This document shows, in pieces, positions 1-11,278 of a stretch of 64,000 nt of DNA (its first letter is position 1; each line of letters begins with the position of its first letter). The stretch lies in NCBI RefSeq assembly GCF_037975245.1, contig NC_092570.1:9881501-9945500 (forward strand). Reading direction: 5' to 3'. Made by a program: the position numbers and the translations under genes. Under the pieces are notes generated by a model. It saw nothing but the letters and a program-made list of their open reading frames with translations. It was not told the DNA's origin and searched no databases. The DNA is from Apostichopus japonicus. Its lineage: Eukaryota; Echinodermata; Holothuroidea; Aspidochirotida; Stichopodidae.

Positions 1-634
1 TAATATTGCAGGACGCATTTGACCATATATACAGAATGAAATCTTCATGAATTCACCATTCACTTGGTAGTGGTCAAAGTGTAACACAAAATCTTTATAT
101 TCGTACAATTACTATAAATAGCAAAATTAACCCCCAAAAAACAGGTTAACCTTTCATATTCTCTTGAAAATTGCCGCTTCCACTACCTCCTGCTCCTCAC
201 TTCTACCCCTACAGCTCAAATTGTTATGAAACGACAGATGGGTTTACAAAGAGAGTGATATTGTCGTTAACACATTCACTGAACTAATAACACATATTCA
301 TAAATTAAATGATTATTCAAACCTAACCTATATTTGAACTAAATCAATGTATTTTGTTGATTAAACATTTCTATTATGCCAACGTTGTCTGTGTTTTGAT
401 CATCAGTGGTTATCATTCTGAGGAAATTAATATCAGTTTTATACTTTAATTTGGATCTTACATCTATTACGACATATAAAAAAGAAAATGGAATGACGGC
501 TTTTCTAGTTTATAGGAGAGATGGAAGTGGGAGGGGTTGGGGTGGGGACCGGTGGGGGTGGAGGTTAATCATGTGGTTCAGCCTTTGAACAGAAAAGCTC
601 CTTCAGAGTTCAAATACAACCGACTATTGCATAC

Positions 635-1478
635 CTTAGCTGGGATCCCGTGCAGGGATCGTCAACGGAGATAGTGACGTCACTTGGGTGATCGGCGTGC
701 ACGTGGATCATTTCACTATCACTGACAGAGCAGGAACCTCCAGATGACGTGTATGTGTCAATGGTAGATGCATTCTGGTATACATCAGTGGAGGCAACAG
801 CTTGCTCTGAAGACCTCAAACAAGCAAACCACCAGAAGATCTTGTTCAAAGTTGAACGTCTGTAGACGTTAAATATGGGTAAATTGTTAGATCTAAAATA
901 TATATTGTTTTCCTCAGATTGAAATAAGTTTGTCAAGAGTCGCAACTAAAACTTAAATTTGTATTACTTTGCAAAAGAGTGATTCACAGTCAGGTTAAGC
1001 TGTTTAATGTAGAATTCCACCAAGATCTACTAAAATAATAAATTAAACAATTTACTACCAAATATATACATATATAATTCTTTGATCATGCGTATAGGAT
1101 CGGTTTAGGTCAAAGTAACAATTTCACAACAAAAATGTGATTTTTGAAGATTGTAATTTCCTTGTTTCCTCGCAGTCTATAATACTCAAAGAAGAAGCAG
1201 AGGGTGGTTAAAGATCATTCTTTTACTTGTATTTCTAACTTGGTGAAGTTTTAGTCCTATCGGTAGATTAAGAGGTTTTCGTAATTCGAGGTATACGAAC
1301 TATTCTGTGCCTCCTCCCCTGCTCCACTAAAGATTTGATATGATTACGTCATTATCAACGATCGAATAACTGACAAAATCACTCAAATGATGTAAAGAGT
1401 TATCACGTACCTTCCTCGTTGGCGGTTCTGCTTGTTCTTCACTTGTCTTCTTCTGAATAGTTTTCTTCCCATGATAAA
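635..1478 (-). CDS. Kinase gene B (partial, cut by left edge): exons 1411-1478 and 635-814
   Basis: This is the paralogue of gene A in the left duplication copy. The exons are the basic 68-bp exon (acceptor ctgtttttcag, donor GTACGTG) and the acidic juxtamembrane exon (180 bp, 6 bp longer than in gene A, in frame). Phases and splice sites match gene A. The two kinase-domain exons would lie to the left of base 1, so whether gene B has an intact kinase cannot be judged. Near-absence of exon changes relative to intron changes suggests either selection or gene conversion. Confidence 0.72.
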
Positions 1479-1830
1479 CTGAAAAACAGCAAACAGGGAA
1501 TATGTGAGTATATCTGAGCATTATGATTATGATCGGGTGTTAGCAATATGTGATGTTACTTTATTTATTCTATTATGACAGACGAAAGCCTACATTAAGT
1601 TTCGCATATGAGATGACTAAACGTTTAAATATTTACTTCTTTGCCCATATGTAAGATAACGTATACCTCCCTATGTTACCCTGTACCACTGTCAACATAC
1701 CGGATGCCAAGTAACATTAATGGAGGTCAATTTTCCCTTTTTTATTCTACATCTTAACTGTATACAGGACGATAACTATTGTCATCAACTTTGAAATGTA
1801 ACTTCTGAGATAGAGGGAGTTGCAACTTAC

Positions 1831-1929
1831 CAGTATTATCCAAGAAGATGAAGGAATCTCGTAAAAGATGAAAGTAGTTTCTCGATAAACAAATCGCTTT
1901 GTTCGCAATGTAAAGTAATGTTGACATCA
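1831..1929 (-). other. Possible upstream exon of gene B (coding status unclear)
   Basis: This is the counterpart of 10640-10730 with the same donor and acceptor and 8 extra bp before the donor. In the frame that would join phase 0 to the basic exon, the end reads SSSWIIL and would continue FIMGRK. That could be part of a membrane helix, but an Asp/Glu-containing stretch before it argues against this. Confidence 0.3.
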
Positions 1930-2464
1930 CTAGATGTAAACATGGTCCATGGTTAGATTCCATTGTGGTGAAACAATGGGTCACTACAGTGTGGAGTTTA
2001 CTGCATTTAATTATTACGTAACGCTGATCCATTGGCGCACCGAGAAATGTCCATTCTAATACATCTTCAAGATAAAACATGATTTGATATCCGAAGATAA
2101 GCGTTAAATATTAGTACAGTTAGATCTACCCCTAAGTGTCCGTTCTGTCACATGAACTTTTATATGAAAGTGAACATTATAACAGGTTAGTATTCAATCA
2201 ATGTTAGCGCATTTAAAATGTGTGAATCTATTTAGATCAAGAACGTATAAACACACGCGCGTTTGTATGTAAATTTTACATTAAGTATAGGGATTGTACG
2301 CGTTGTTCTTTCAGTCAAGACGCCCATAGCGAAGCGCACGCAAAAGTGATACGCATTTGATGCGCATTTTTTTCCAGAGACTTCTTATTTTGGGCGCTGT
2401 ACCATTTTTGAGATAAGCGCTACAACGTATGATTATGTATAGCGTCGAAGGCGCTAGATTGATG

Positions 2465-5400
2465 ACTCCTATACTTTCTACACACAAATATTGCACCCGC
2501 GCGTCTGAAGACGAACGCTTTTCACTATATAATTCCTTTGAAGACGTTCGTATACACTTAATGATAAGCCAACTTGTGTGTTTCATTAAATTGCTTTGTC
2601 TGTATTCTAAGGTGTATGGGGACAAAACTTGTTTTTCGTAGTACAGAAAAGGAACCGTAATTGTAGGGTAAAGCATGAACCCGTGCACAATTCAGATGTT
2701 AATTTGTATAATGGAAACAGAGTTTCTAACAAGATATAGAGATGAAGGAAGAATTGACAGAGAATAATAAAGTCATTTCTCAATTTATATGCAGTTACGA
2801 CGTACCTTATCTGCGATGCATAAAGAAAATGGTACCATCTATATGGCAAGCAAGTAAAAAGAAAAGTATCTAGCGCCTTCGGCGTTGTAATATAATTTTC
2901 AGTTATGGTTTCAATGTTATTGAATTGGCACCGCTAAGAATGATTCCCATATAGTACATTAAATTATAATAAACAAAATGGGGCCCTGCTGGCAGTTCAT
3001 AAAACCCGATTTATCATTTTGTTAGTATTATTATTATCATTAATAATTAGGACATAAGACTGTAAGATGGTAGTTGAACTCTACGATATGTACATGGGCC
3101 GAGTCTGCGGTAGACCCATTCAAATGACAAAGTACTGCTTCTTTCTTGTTAATTAGTCGTTTGGATAATTTAATTTACTTGAATTCTACTTTTCTCAATA
3201 TGAAATTTACTTTGAAGTGTATATTACTCCAAATGGTTTCGGGAAGGGTGATCATATTTTTGTTAAATTTATTTCTGCCTCACTTAATGTACAAAAACCT
3301 TACGAAACAACTTGAAAACTCATTCCCACTGAAGTTCACATTTTGAGTCACTTAGAGCCCAATAGGTGTTTTGAGTTCACTATCTGCAGGGGTTTCCCTG
3401 TGAAAGACACCAACAACGAAACACAGAAATCAAACAAAAACTAAAAGAAAAATGAACACCCCAACAACTAAATAAGAAAACATTATAGTAGAAAAACCAA
3501 TTCAAAATTATGGAACACAGAGTACATATATATATGACAATGTGGGCTATCATTAACTATATATAATTATGGCACATGTAGGACACCGTAGAAACCTGCT
3601 TCTTTGCCTTTGAATGTATACGTTTGAGATGGTATTGTGGGGTACTGTTTGACAATATTTGAACCTAATGTTATCTTCGACTGTTCACTGTGTACGAAAG
3701 AGCCTAACGTGAACATGTACGAGAAAAAGAGTTCTTGATTCTTCTTAAATACTATTTCATTTATGAATAAAACACCATTGAGTAGCCATCAAATGATCAC
3801 ATAAATACATTAGTATTGAAAACCTAAGATAAAAATGGGAGAAACAATGTCATGAAAATGTAATCGGAAAAGACGATGTCTATACGGATGCTTATTATGT
3901 CCATTATAGTTTACATGTTTAATTTAGCACACGACTAACCCTGTTAAGATATTTTGGTGCCTATGTGTATAGCTATGTTTGTTCGACGGATATCCCAAAT
4001 CAGTGAACGGAATTGAACTAACTTTGAGAGAAAGTATGGCTCCTGGTTGGTTGAAAAGTCATGGCAGTTGAAAATGGAGGCGGCATTTACACTGTTGTTT
4101 TACAAAATGAAAGAAGTGTACGATCTTCAGTATAATGTAAAAGCAGATGTTAAAATACCGAAAAGGGATTCCTTGCCTTCTATAATGATATTTGTAAAGA
4201 ATTTACTAACACTCTGCCTATGTATGTAATTGAGTTGGGTTTGGCGGGGGTGGCGGAGGTACCAATATTGAGGGAGGTCCAACAACAATTTAAGGTGGTT
4301 TATGTGCTGCTGTAGTCCCGTATCTTTGTCACGATTATCATAGAACTAAGAAATGAATAAACCTGGAATTGCGGCACTGAAGGATTTCCCATACAAAACT
4401 AACGTAACAGGACCTGATCCAGGATTTTAAGAAGGAGGTGTGAACGTGGGGTTGTTGAAGCCGCTTCATTTTGTAGGGGTGGGTGGTGGGAGGGGGGAGC
4501 GGGTGTTGTTGTCCTTTGGTCATTCCCCATAAAAAAAAAGCAAATTAAAGACGTGAAATGGTGAATTCGGAAGCATTTTGTGGCTATAAATTGGGTCTAT
4601 TATTAGCTTTATACACCCAAGGTGTGATTATAACTACTTATAATATTTTGGTGTAGGGTTCAAAAAGAAGGAAGGAGGGTGGATGGGTGAACACCCCTAC
4701 CGCCCCCCCCCCCTTGATCCGCGCATGTGAACATAAGATTGATACTATGATGTTATATCATATGCTGTGTACCACGAGAAAGTTATTTATGTGTTATTAC
4801 TTGCGATAGCAGGTTTACAACCTCAGCAAACTTGTTGGCGTTTTTATGCGTTGTGCGTTTTTTTTTTTTTGGGGGGGGGGGGTGTAAGTACGGGTGGGTT
4901 TGTGTGAACGTTTTCCTTTTCACTGACATGTGTTTCGCTTGGCCTTCTCCTGTGTTACTGTTATGAACAAACCACGAAATCAAAATTTTATTTCCGATTT
5001 CACTGAAACCAATGATACTTATAACTGAGGCTAATCTCTACAACTTGTATAATGGTACCTATTTGCTGTGTATGCTAACCATACAAATTGATTGTGTCAG
5101 CGTTCTATCCTTATCAATTTCTATGATGCTAACATATTACCAATGACGTCATCGAGTATATTAAGCTAATTCATCGTGAATGGTGTTATAGGGTATAATT
5201 TGTGTGCTTCTTCCCAAAGTAGATGGTAAAGATATATACATGAATTTAATTAGAGCAAAAATACATATTACGAAACGAAGTTTAAGTTTTTCTCTTAAAA
5301 TAAATTTATTATTGCACGTGTCAATATATAATAAGGTTTATTTTCGCGCAATATGCGAAAATATATAAAACTGCATTTTACTGACGATGATCACACAGTC

Positions 5401-5640
5401 ACAGTCCCGATGCAAGGGGACTGGGGCTGAGAGCGGATCAGTCGTTTGGTAGTTTGGTTTTCGTGCCCAGGTTCTTTCCTGGGTGACTTTTTCTTAAAAA
5501 GTATAAAACTGCATTTTACTAGAAAAATAAAAACCACATGATCATCATCAGTGATAGTACTAAAAATATGTTTTAAAAGAAGTTTTCTCATGATTTTCGG
5601 CTTTCACTTTAGCACCATGATTTGCGTGATTAAGGTTCAT
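2465..5640. other. Intergenic stretch between gene B and the 3' end of gene A
   Basis: No supported gene. The first kilobase is the ragged end of the duplication. Block 2485-2650 resembles 12585-12790, a diverged second copy of the same sequence. G-rich and C-rich tracts lie at 4240-4510, 4700-4715 and 4861-4882. Bases 4411 (gatccaggatttt) and 4715 (gatccgcgcatg) look like decayed hAT-type termini, but no target duplication was found. Confidence 0.5.
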
Positions 5641-5650
5641 CATTGTAACA

Positions 5651-6376
5651 TTAAGGTATCTTCACACTCTGTATCCTGACATTTATAATGTCTATGACGT
5701 CATCCAGGTTTGGTCTTTCATCTGGATTAGGTTTCATACATTGATCTCCAAGACGCAACAGAAAGTCGTCTCCGACGACACTCAGGTCTTTCATGACAAG
5801 GCCGATGGAAAATACATCAGCAGCTTTGCTGAATGGCCTTTGACCTGTGATTACTTCCGGTGCAACATGAATGGAGTTCTTCAACACCTCGGCTTGTCTT
5901 TCGTCGGTGAATTGTAAATATTGTCCTTGATCATTCATGTTTAATGTCAAACCAAAATCAATCAATTTAATTTTGAAAATTGGATTTGATTCGGTAGGAT
6001 ATATGTCCTGAGTTGGTTCCCATGATGCAACGCTGTCGACGTCATCCCAGAGGTTCTCAGTGTCGTCTGTGACACTCGATGTCTGCAACAGAATGTTGTC
6101 CGATTTGATGTCACAATGCAACCAATATCTGTCATGCATATCCCTCAGAGCCAAACAGATATCCATCGCCACCTGTAAAGAATTATCTTTGGTGATAAGA
6201 CGCTTGTCTGTGGCATCATAGAGTGACGTGGCAGTGTAAGATTGGCCGTTTGTGACGAACTCTTGCACTATGGCGGGAAAAGGTCCATCATCTGGGGGCA
6301 AAGTCACCCCGAAAAATGTTGGAATACACTCCAAGCCTTGTAATGCTTTCAAAACTCTCACCTCTCTTGCAAAGTT
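5651..6376 (-). CDS. Gene A kinase C-terminal exon (726 bp, with stop)
   Basis: The acceptor cttcctctcttttcag at 6377-6379 is strong. The exon encodes 241 residues from the alpha-C helix to the C terminus: HCDIKSDN, the acidic insert, IDFGL, VAPEV, DVFSIG and a closing alpha-I region (ERPNLDDVIDII). The product ends 4-6 residues after a typical kinase domain, so there is no extra C-terminal module. No frameshift is seen. Confidence 0.9.
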   Translation of the reverse strand, partial: NFAREVRVLKALQGLECIPTFFGVTLPPDDGPFPAIVQEFVTNGQSYTATSLYDATDKRLITKDNSLQVAMDICLALRDMHDRYWLHCDIKSDNILLQTSSVTDDTENLWDDVDSVASWEPTQDIYPTESNPIFKIKLIDFGLTLNMNDQGQYLQFTDERQAEVLKNSIHVAPEVITGQRPFSKAADVFSIGLVMKDLSVVGDDFLLRLGDQCMKPNPDERPNLDDVIDIINVRIQSVKIP

Positions 6377-9300
6377 CTGAAAAGAGAGGAAGAAACTACC
6401 ATTCAAATATGAAAACCACAAAATGTTTTCTGGGGGGGGGGGGGGAATCGATAAAATTCTTGATGCAATTATAACAGGTTTGTAACTGAAATTCTGGAAA
6501 GTCATGAACTAGCAGACAAAATCAAGCTAATAATAAAAGTAATATATGGTGGAATAAAAAGAAAGCTGCTTTAAGGTCAGTTTACTTATATCATAACTAC
6601 CAGGGGCGTAGCGAAGGGGTTTTTGTTGGGGGGGGGGCTGTGGAGAATTTGATTTGCCGACGGATCTGGAAGTGGTGACTGAAATGGGGGAGGGGTCTAA
6701 GGGGAGGTGGTGTCCCCCTCCCTTTTGGCAATTTTTTAGTTTTGAAACGTCCTTAGATGCAATCTGGTGCATATTTTAAGTCAAATTTGATTTGCCGACG
6801 GATCTGGAAGTAGTGACTGAAATGGGGGAGGGGTCTAAGGGGAGTGGGTGTCCCCCTCCCCTTTGGCAATTTTTTAGTTTTGAAACGTCCTTAGATGCAA
6901 TCTGGTGCATATTTTAAGTCAAATTTGATTTGCCGACGGATCTGGAAGTGGTGACTGAAATGGGGGAGGGATCTAAGGGGAGGGGGTGTCCCCCTCCCCC
7001 TTTGGAAATTTTTTAGTTTTGAAACGTCCTTAGATGCAATCTGGTGTATATTTTAAGTGAAATTTGATTTGCCGACGGATCTGGAAGTGGTGACTGAAAT
7101 GGGGGAGGGGTCTAATTTTTAGTTTTGAAACGTCCTTAGATGCAATCTGTTGTATATTTTAAGTCAAATTTGATTTGCCGACGGATCTGGAAGTGGTGAC
7201 TGAAATGGGGGAGGGATCTAAGGGGAGGGGGTGTCCCCCTCCCCCTTTGGAAATTGTTTAGTTTTGAAACGTCCTTAGATGCAATCTGGTGTATATTTTA
7301 AGTGAAATTTGATTTGCCGACGGATCTGGAAGTGGTGACTGAAATGGGGGAGGGGTCTAATTTTTAGTTTTGAAACGTCCTTAGATGCAATCTGTTGTAT
7401 ATTTTAAGTCAAATTTGATTTGCCGACGGATCTGGAAGTGGTGACTGAAATGGGGGAGGGATCTAAGGGGAGGGGGTGTCCCCCTCCCCCTTTGGAAATT
7501 TTTTAGTTTTGAAACGTCCTTAGATGCAATCTGGTGTATATTTTAAGTGAAATTTGATTTGCCGACGGATCTGGAAGTGGTGACTGAAATGGGGGAGGGG
7601 TCTAATTTTTAGTTTTGAAACGTCCTTAGATGCAATCTGTTGTATATTTTAAGTCAAATTTGATTTGCCGACGGATCTGGAAGTGGTGACTGAAATAGGG
7701 GAGGGGTGTAAGGGGAGGGGGTGTCCCCTCCCCTTTGGAAAATTTTTAGTTTTGAAACGTCCTTAGATGCAATCTGGTGTAAGTCAAATTTGATTTGCCG
7801 ACGGATCTGGAAGTGGTGACTGAAATGGGGGAGGGATCTAAGGGGAGGGGGTGTCCCCCTCCCCCTTTGGAAATTTTTTAGTTTTGAAACGTCCTTAGAT
7901 GCAATCTGGTGTATATTTTAAGTGAAATTTGATTTGCCGACGGATCTGGAAGTGGTGACTGAAATGGGGGAGGGGTCTAATTTTTAGTTTTGAAACGTCC
8001 TTAGATGCAATCTGTTGTATATTTTAAGTCAAATTTGATTTGCCGACGGATCTGGAAGTGGTGACTGAAATAGGGGAGGGGTGTAAGGGGAGGGGGTGTC
8101 CCCCTCCCCTTTGGAAAATTTTTAGTTTTGAAACGTCCTTAGATGCAATCTGGTGTAAGTCAAATTTGATTTGCCGACGGATCTGGAAGTGGTGACTGAA
8201 ATGGGGGAGGGGTCTAAGGGTAGGGGGTCTACCCCTCCCCTTTGGAAAAATTAGTTTGAACGTCCTTAGATGCAATCTGGTGCATATTTTAAGTCAAATT
8301 TGGCACGGAAGAAGCTCCCGTTCTCCTTTTTCTATTCAGCTTTCCTTCTTTCTTCCCCTTCTGCTCTCTTCACCTTTTCTCCTTTTGCCGACAGACCCAA
8401 AATTTGCCGACAGCGACCAAATTATTGGGGGGTGTGAAACCCCCACACCCCCCCCCCCCGCTCGCTACGCCCCTGATAACTACATATTTAATTATAATGT
8501 AAATGAGTAATATGGTTTATTTACCTGACTGGCAGTTTCTTCATTCAGATGTTTGTACTGTGTCTTGACTGCACAAAGTACTTGAGTTGATTTGATTCTC
8601 ATCAGTTGTACAGCCCCATTACCACCTCCTCCTAGAAAGATGGGCATACCCCACTCATCCTCAACCTCTTCCAGATCTCCTGGAGGGATGTAGGGAACAT
8701 TAGAAAGTCCCATCCTCTCACAGACAGAGGATACGTGAAGCTCATCACTGGATTTAGTGTCTTGTGAGCTGAGGAGTAATAAACAATTCTCAGTGTATAG
8801 CTATTTGAAAGATAATATTGCAGGACGCATTTGACCATATATACAGAATGAAATCTTCGTGAATTCACCATTCACTTGGTTGAGGTGGTCAAAGTGTAAC
8901 AAAAAATCTTTATATTCGTACAATTACTATAAATAGCAAAATTAACCCCCCAAAAAAGGTTAACCTTTCATATTCTCCTGAAAATTGCCGCTTCCACTAC
9001 CTCCTGCTCCTCACGTCTACCCCTACAGCTCAAATTGTTATGAAACGACAGATGGGTTTACAAAGAGAGTGATATTGTCGTTAACACATTCACTGAACTA
9101 ATAACACATATTCATAAATTAAATGATTATTCAAACCTAACCTATATTTGAACTAAATCAATGTATTTTGTTGATTAAACATTTCTATTATGCCAACGTT
9201 GTCTGTGTTTTGATCATCAGTGGTTATCATTCTGAGGAAATTTATATCAGTTTTATACTTTAATTTGGATCTTACATCTATTACGACATATAAAAAGGAA

Positions 9301-10289
9301 AATGGAATGACGGCTTTTCTAGTTTATAGGAGGGATGGAAGTGGGAGGGGTTGGGGTGGGGACCGGTGGGGGTGGAGGTTAGTCATGTGGTTCAGCCTTT
9401 GAACAGAAAAGCTCCTTCAGAGTTCAAATACATGCGACTATTGCATACCTTAGCTGGGATCCCGTGCAGGGATCGTCAACGGAGATAGTGACGTCACTTG
9501 GGTGATCGGCGTGGATCATTTCACTATCACTGACAGAGCAGGAACCTCCAGATGACGTGTATGTGTCAATGGTAGATGCATTCTGGTATACATCAGTGGA
9601 GGCAACAGCTTGCTCTGAAGACCTCAAACAAGCAAACCACCAGAAGATCTTGTTCAAAGTTGAACGTCTGTAGACGTCAAATATGGGTAAATTGTTAGAT
9701 CTAAAAAATATATTGTTTTCCTCAGATTGAAATAAGTTTGTCAAGAGTCGCAACTAAAACTTAAATTTGTATTACTTTGCAAAAGAGTGATTCACAGTCA
9801 GGTTAAGCTGTTTAAAGTAGAATTCCACCAAGATCTACTAAAATAATGAATTAAACAATTTACTACCAAATATATACATATATAATTCTTTGATCATGCG
9901 TATAGGATAGGCTTAGGTCAAAGTAACAATTTCACAACAAAAATGTGATTTTTGAAGATTGTAATTTCCTTGTTTGTATCTCGCAGTCTATAATACTCAA
10001 AGGGGAAGCAGAGGGTGGTTAAAGATCATTCTTTTACTTGTAATTCTAATTTGGTGAAGTTTTAGTCCTATCGGTAGATTAAGAGATTTTCATAATTCGA
10101 GGTATACGAACTATTCTGTACCTCCTCCCCTGCTCCACTAAAGATTTGATATGATTACGTCATTATCAACGATCGAATAACTGACAAAATCACTCAAATA
10201 ATATAAAGAGTTATCACGTACCTTCCTCGTTGGCGGTTCTGCTTGTTCTTCACTTGTCTTCTTCTGAAAAGTTTTCTTCCCATGATAAA
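5651..10289 (-). CDS. Kinase gene A: non-RD protein kinase, four exons (10222-10289, 9449-9622, 8525-8768, 5651-6376)
   Basis: The four exons join in consistent phase (0/2/2/0). If the ATG in the first exon is used (10281-10283) they give a 401-residue protein. Residues 1-20 are very basic (MGRKLFRRRQVKNK). About 22-110 is an acidic, Ser/Thr-rich juxtamembrane region, and 120-395 is a protein kinase fold. Visible motifs: glycine loop GGGGNG (125-130), beta-3 Lys in CAVK (K147), likely alpha-C Glu (E165), catalytic loop HCDIKSDN (D249), DFG (D300) and APE (332-334). The Arg of HRD is Cys, which makes it a non-RD kinase. An acidic insert of about 34 residues (259-292) lies between catalytic loop and DFG. 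The first exon read in phase 0 starts FIMGRK, which could be the end of a transmembrane helix, so a receptor with 5' exons not found here is equally possible. Specificity (Ser/Thr or dual) and ligand are unknown. A minus-strand AATAAA near 5337-5342 could serve as poly(A) signal. Confidence 0.8.
6601..8475. mobile_element. hAT-like MITE with internally amplified array (1,875 bp)
   Basis: The ends are perfect 14-bp terminal inverted repeats (CAGGGGCGTAGCGA and its complement). A perfect 8-bp target duplication ATAACTAC flanks them (6593-6600 and 8476-8483). The 8-bp duplication and CAG...CTG ends fit the hAT superfamily. No transposase is encoded. Most of the interior is a tandem array (separate entry). 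It lies in the intron between the two kinase-lobe exons of gene A. Confidence 0.88.
6652..8300. repeat. Tandem array inside the MITE, 13 units alternating ~140 and ~105 bp
   Basis: The phrase tttgccgacggatctggaag recurs 13 times, at about 6653, 6789, 6928, 7067, 7172, 7315, 7418, 7559, 7664, 7793, 7931, 8041 and 8168. Long units carry a GC-rich hairpin (AAGGGGAGGGGG, TGT, complement). Short units lack it, reading straight from ggggtctaa to tttttag. From about 6925 long and short units alternate with a period near 245 bp, a higher-order repeat. Confidence 0.9.
8525..8768 (-). CDS. Gene A kinase N-lobe exon (244 bp)
   Basis: The acceptor is gtttattactcctcag and the donor CAG|GTAAAT. It encodes the linker, glycine-rich loop (FLGGGGNGAV) and the beta-3 lysine (CAVKTQYK). 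The exon ends in phase 0, and the next exon starts NFAREVRVLK in phase 0. The intron between the two lobes (6377-8524) contains the hAT-like MITE at 6601-8475. Confidence 0.85.
9449..9622 (-). CDS. Gene A acidic juxtamembrane exon (174 bp)
   Basis: Acceptor gtttgag and donor AAG|GTATGC give phase 2 in and phase 2 out, matching both neighbours. It encodes a Ser/Thr/Asp-rich segment with a possible tyrosine site (TDVYQNAS) and no recognisable fold. The sequence is identical to the gene B exon except that gene B has two extra residues (His-Val). Confidence 0.75.
10222..10289 (-). CDS. Gene A juxtamembrane / possible start exon (68 bp)
   Basis: It lies between an acceptor (tgtcgtttttcag) and a GTACGTG donor. 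Phase 0 gives FIMGRKLFRRRQVKNKQNRQ, a strongly basic stretch typical of the cytoplasmic side of a membrane anchor. It contains an ATG that could be the start. The one internal difference from the paralogous exon (1411-1478) is CTT/CTA, synonymous (Leu) in this phase but Phe/Ile in the alternative one. This supports phase 0. Confidence 0.7.
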
Positions 10290-10639
10290 CTGAAAAACGA
10301 CAAACAGGTAATATGTGAGTACCTGAGCAATATGATTATGATCGGGTGTTAGCAATATGTGATGTTACTTTATTTATACTATTATGACAGACGAAAACTT
10401 ACATTAAGTTTCGCATATGAGATGATTTAACGTTTACATATTTACTTCTTTGCCCATATGTAAGATAACGTACCTATACCTATGTTACCCTATAACACTG
10501 TCAACATACCGGATGCCTAGTAACATTAGTGGAGGTTAATTTTCCCCTTTTTATTCTACATCTTAACTGTATACAGGGCGATAACTATTGTCATCAACTT
10601 AGAAATGTAACTTCTGAGATAGAGGGAGTTGCAACTTAC

Positions 10640-10730
10640 CAGTAGAAGATGAAGGAATCTCGTAAAAGATGAAAGTAGTTTCTCGATAAACAAATCGCTT
10701 TGTTCGCAATGTTAAGTAATGTTGACATCA
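10640..10730 (-). other. Possible upstream exon of gene A (coding status unclear)
   Basis: A strong donor (CTG|GTAAGTTG) and a plausible acceptor (gtttacatctag) bracket 91 bp. Reading frames conflict between the two copies. One frame that looks Ig-like in the left copy (NITLHCEQ) is stopped here by a TAA, and this copy lacks 8 bp present in the left copy just before the donor. It may be 5' untranslated, a decayed exon, or not an exon. Confidence 0.3.
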
Positions 10731-11278
10731 CTAGATGTAAACATGGTCCATGGTTAGATTCCATTGTGGTAAAACAATGGGTCACTACAGTGTGGAGTTT
10801 ACTGCATTTAATTATTACGTAATGCTGATCCATTGGCGCACCGAGAAATGTCCATTCTAATACATCTTCAAGATAAAACATGATTTGATATCCGAAGATA
10901 AGCGTTAAATATTAGTACAGTTAGATCGGTGCCTAAGTGTCCGTTCTGTCACATGAACTTATATATGAAAGTGAACATTATAACAGGTTAGTATTCAATC
11001 AATGTTAGCGCATTTAAAATGTGTGAATCTATTTAGATCAAGAACGTATAAACACACGCGCGTTTGTATGTAAATTTAACATTGAGTATAGGGATTGTAT
11101 GAGTTGTTCTTTCTGTCAAGACGCCCATAGCGAAGCTCACGCAAAAGTGATACGCATTTGATGCGCATTTTTTTCCAGAGACTTCTTATTTTGGGCGCTG
11201 TACCATTTTTCAGATAAGTGCTACAACGTATGATTATGTATAGCGTCGAAGGCGCTAGATTGATGACTCCTATACTTG

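Larger units (their letters stand above)
1..3320. repeat. Left copy of an ~8.8 kb tandem segmental duplication
   Basis: Bases 1 onward align almost base for base with 8813 onward, with the same order of exon, intron and flanking sequence. Colinearity is tight to about 2465. After that the copies differ by large indels: this copy has a 2485-2690 block where the right copy has a LINE relic. Homology then resumes (2694-3110 with 11968-12350, and about 3225-3320 with 12395-12480). It carries two exons of kinase gene B. The window begins inside the unit, so its true left edge is not visible. Confidence 0.93.

Noticed and set aside
1754..2080. 108-codon minus-strand frame as an exon of kinase gene B
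   Set aside because: In the other copy the 3' part is frameshifted by 8 bp and the frame does not join the basic exon in phase; kept only as a low-confidence non-coding or decayed exon.
2311..2688. 125-codon minus-strand frame
   Set aside because: Part of a diverged duplication end with no conservation of the frame in the other copy (12585-12790).
4411..4725. hAT-like MITE
   Set aside because: Ends gatccaggatttt and gatccgcgcatg are suggestive but no target duplication or matched inverted repeat was found.
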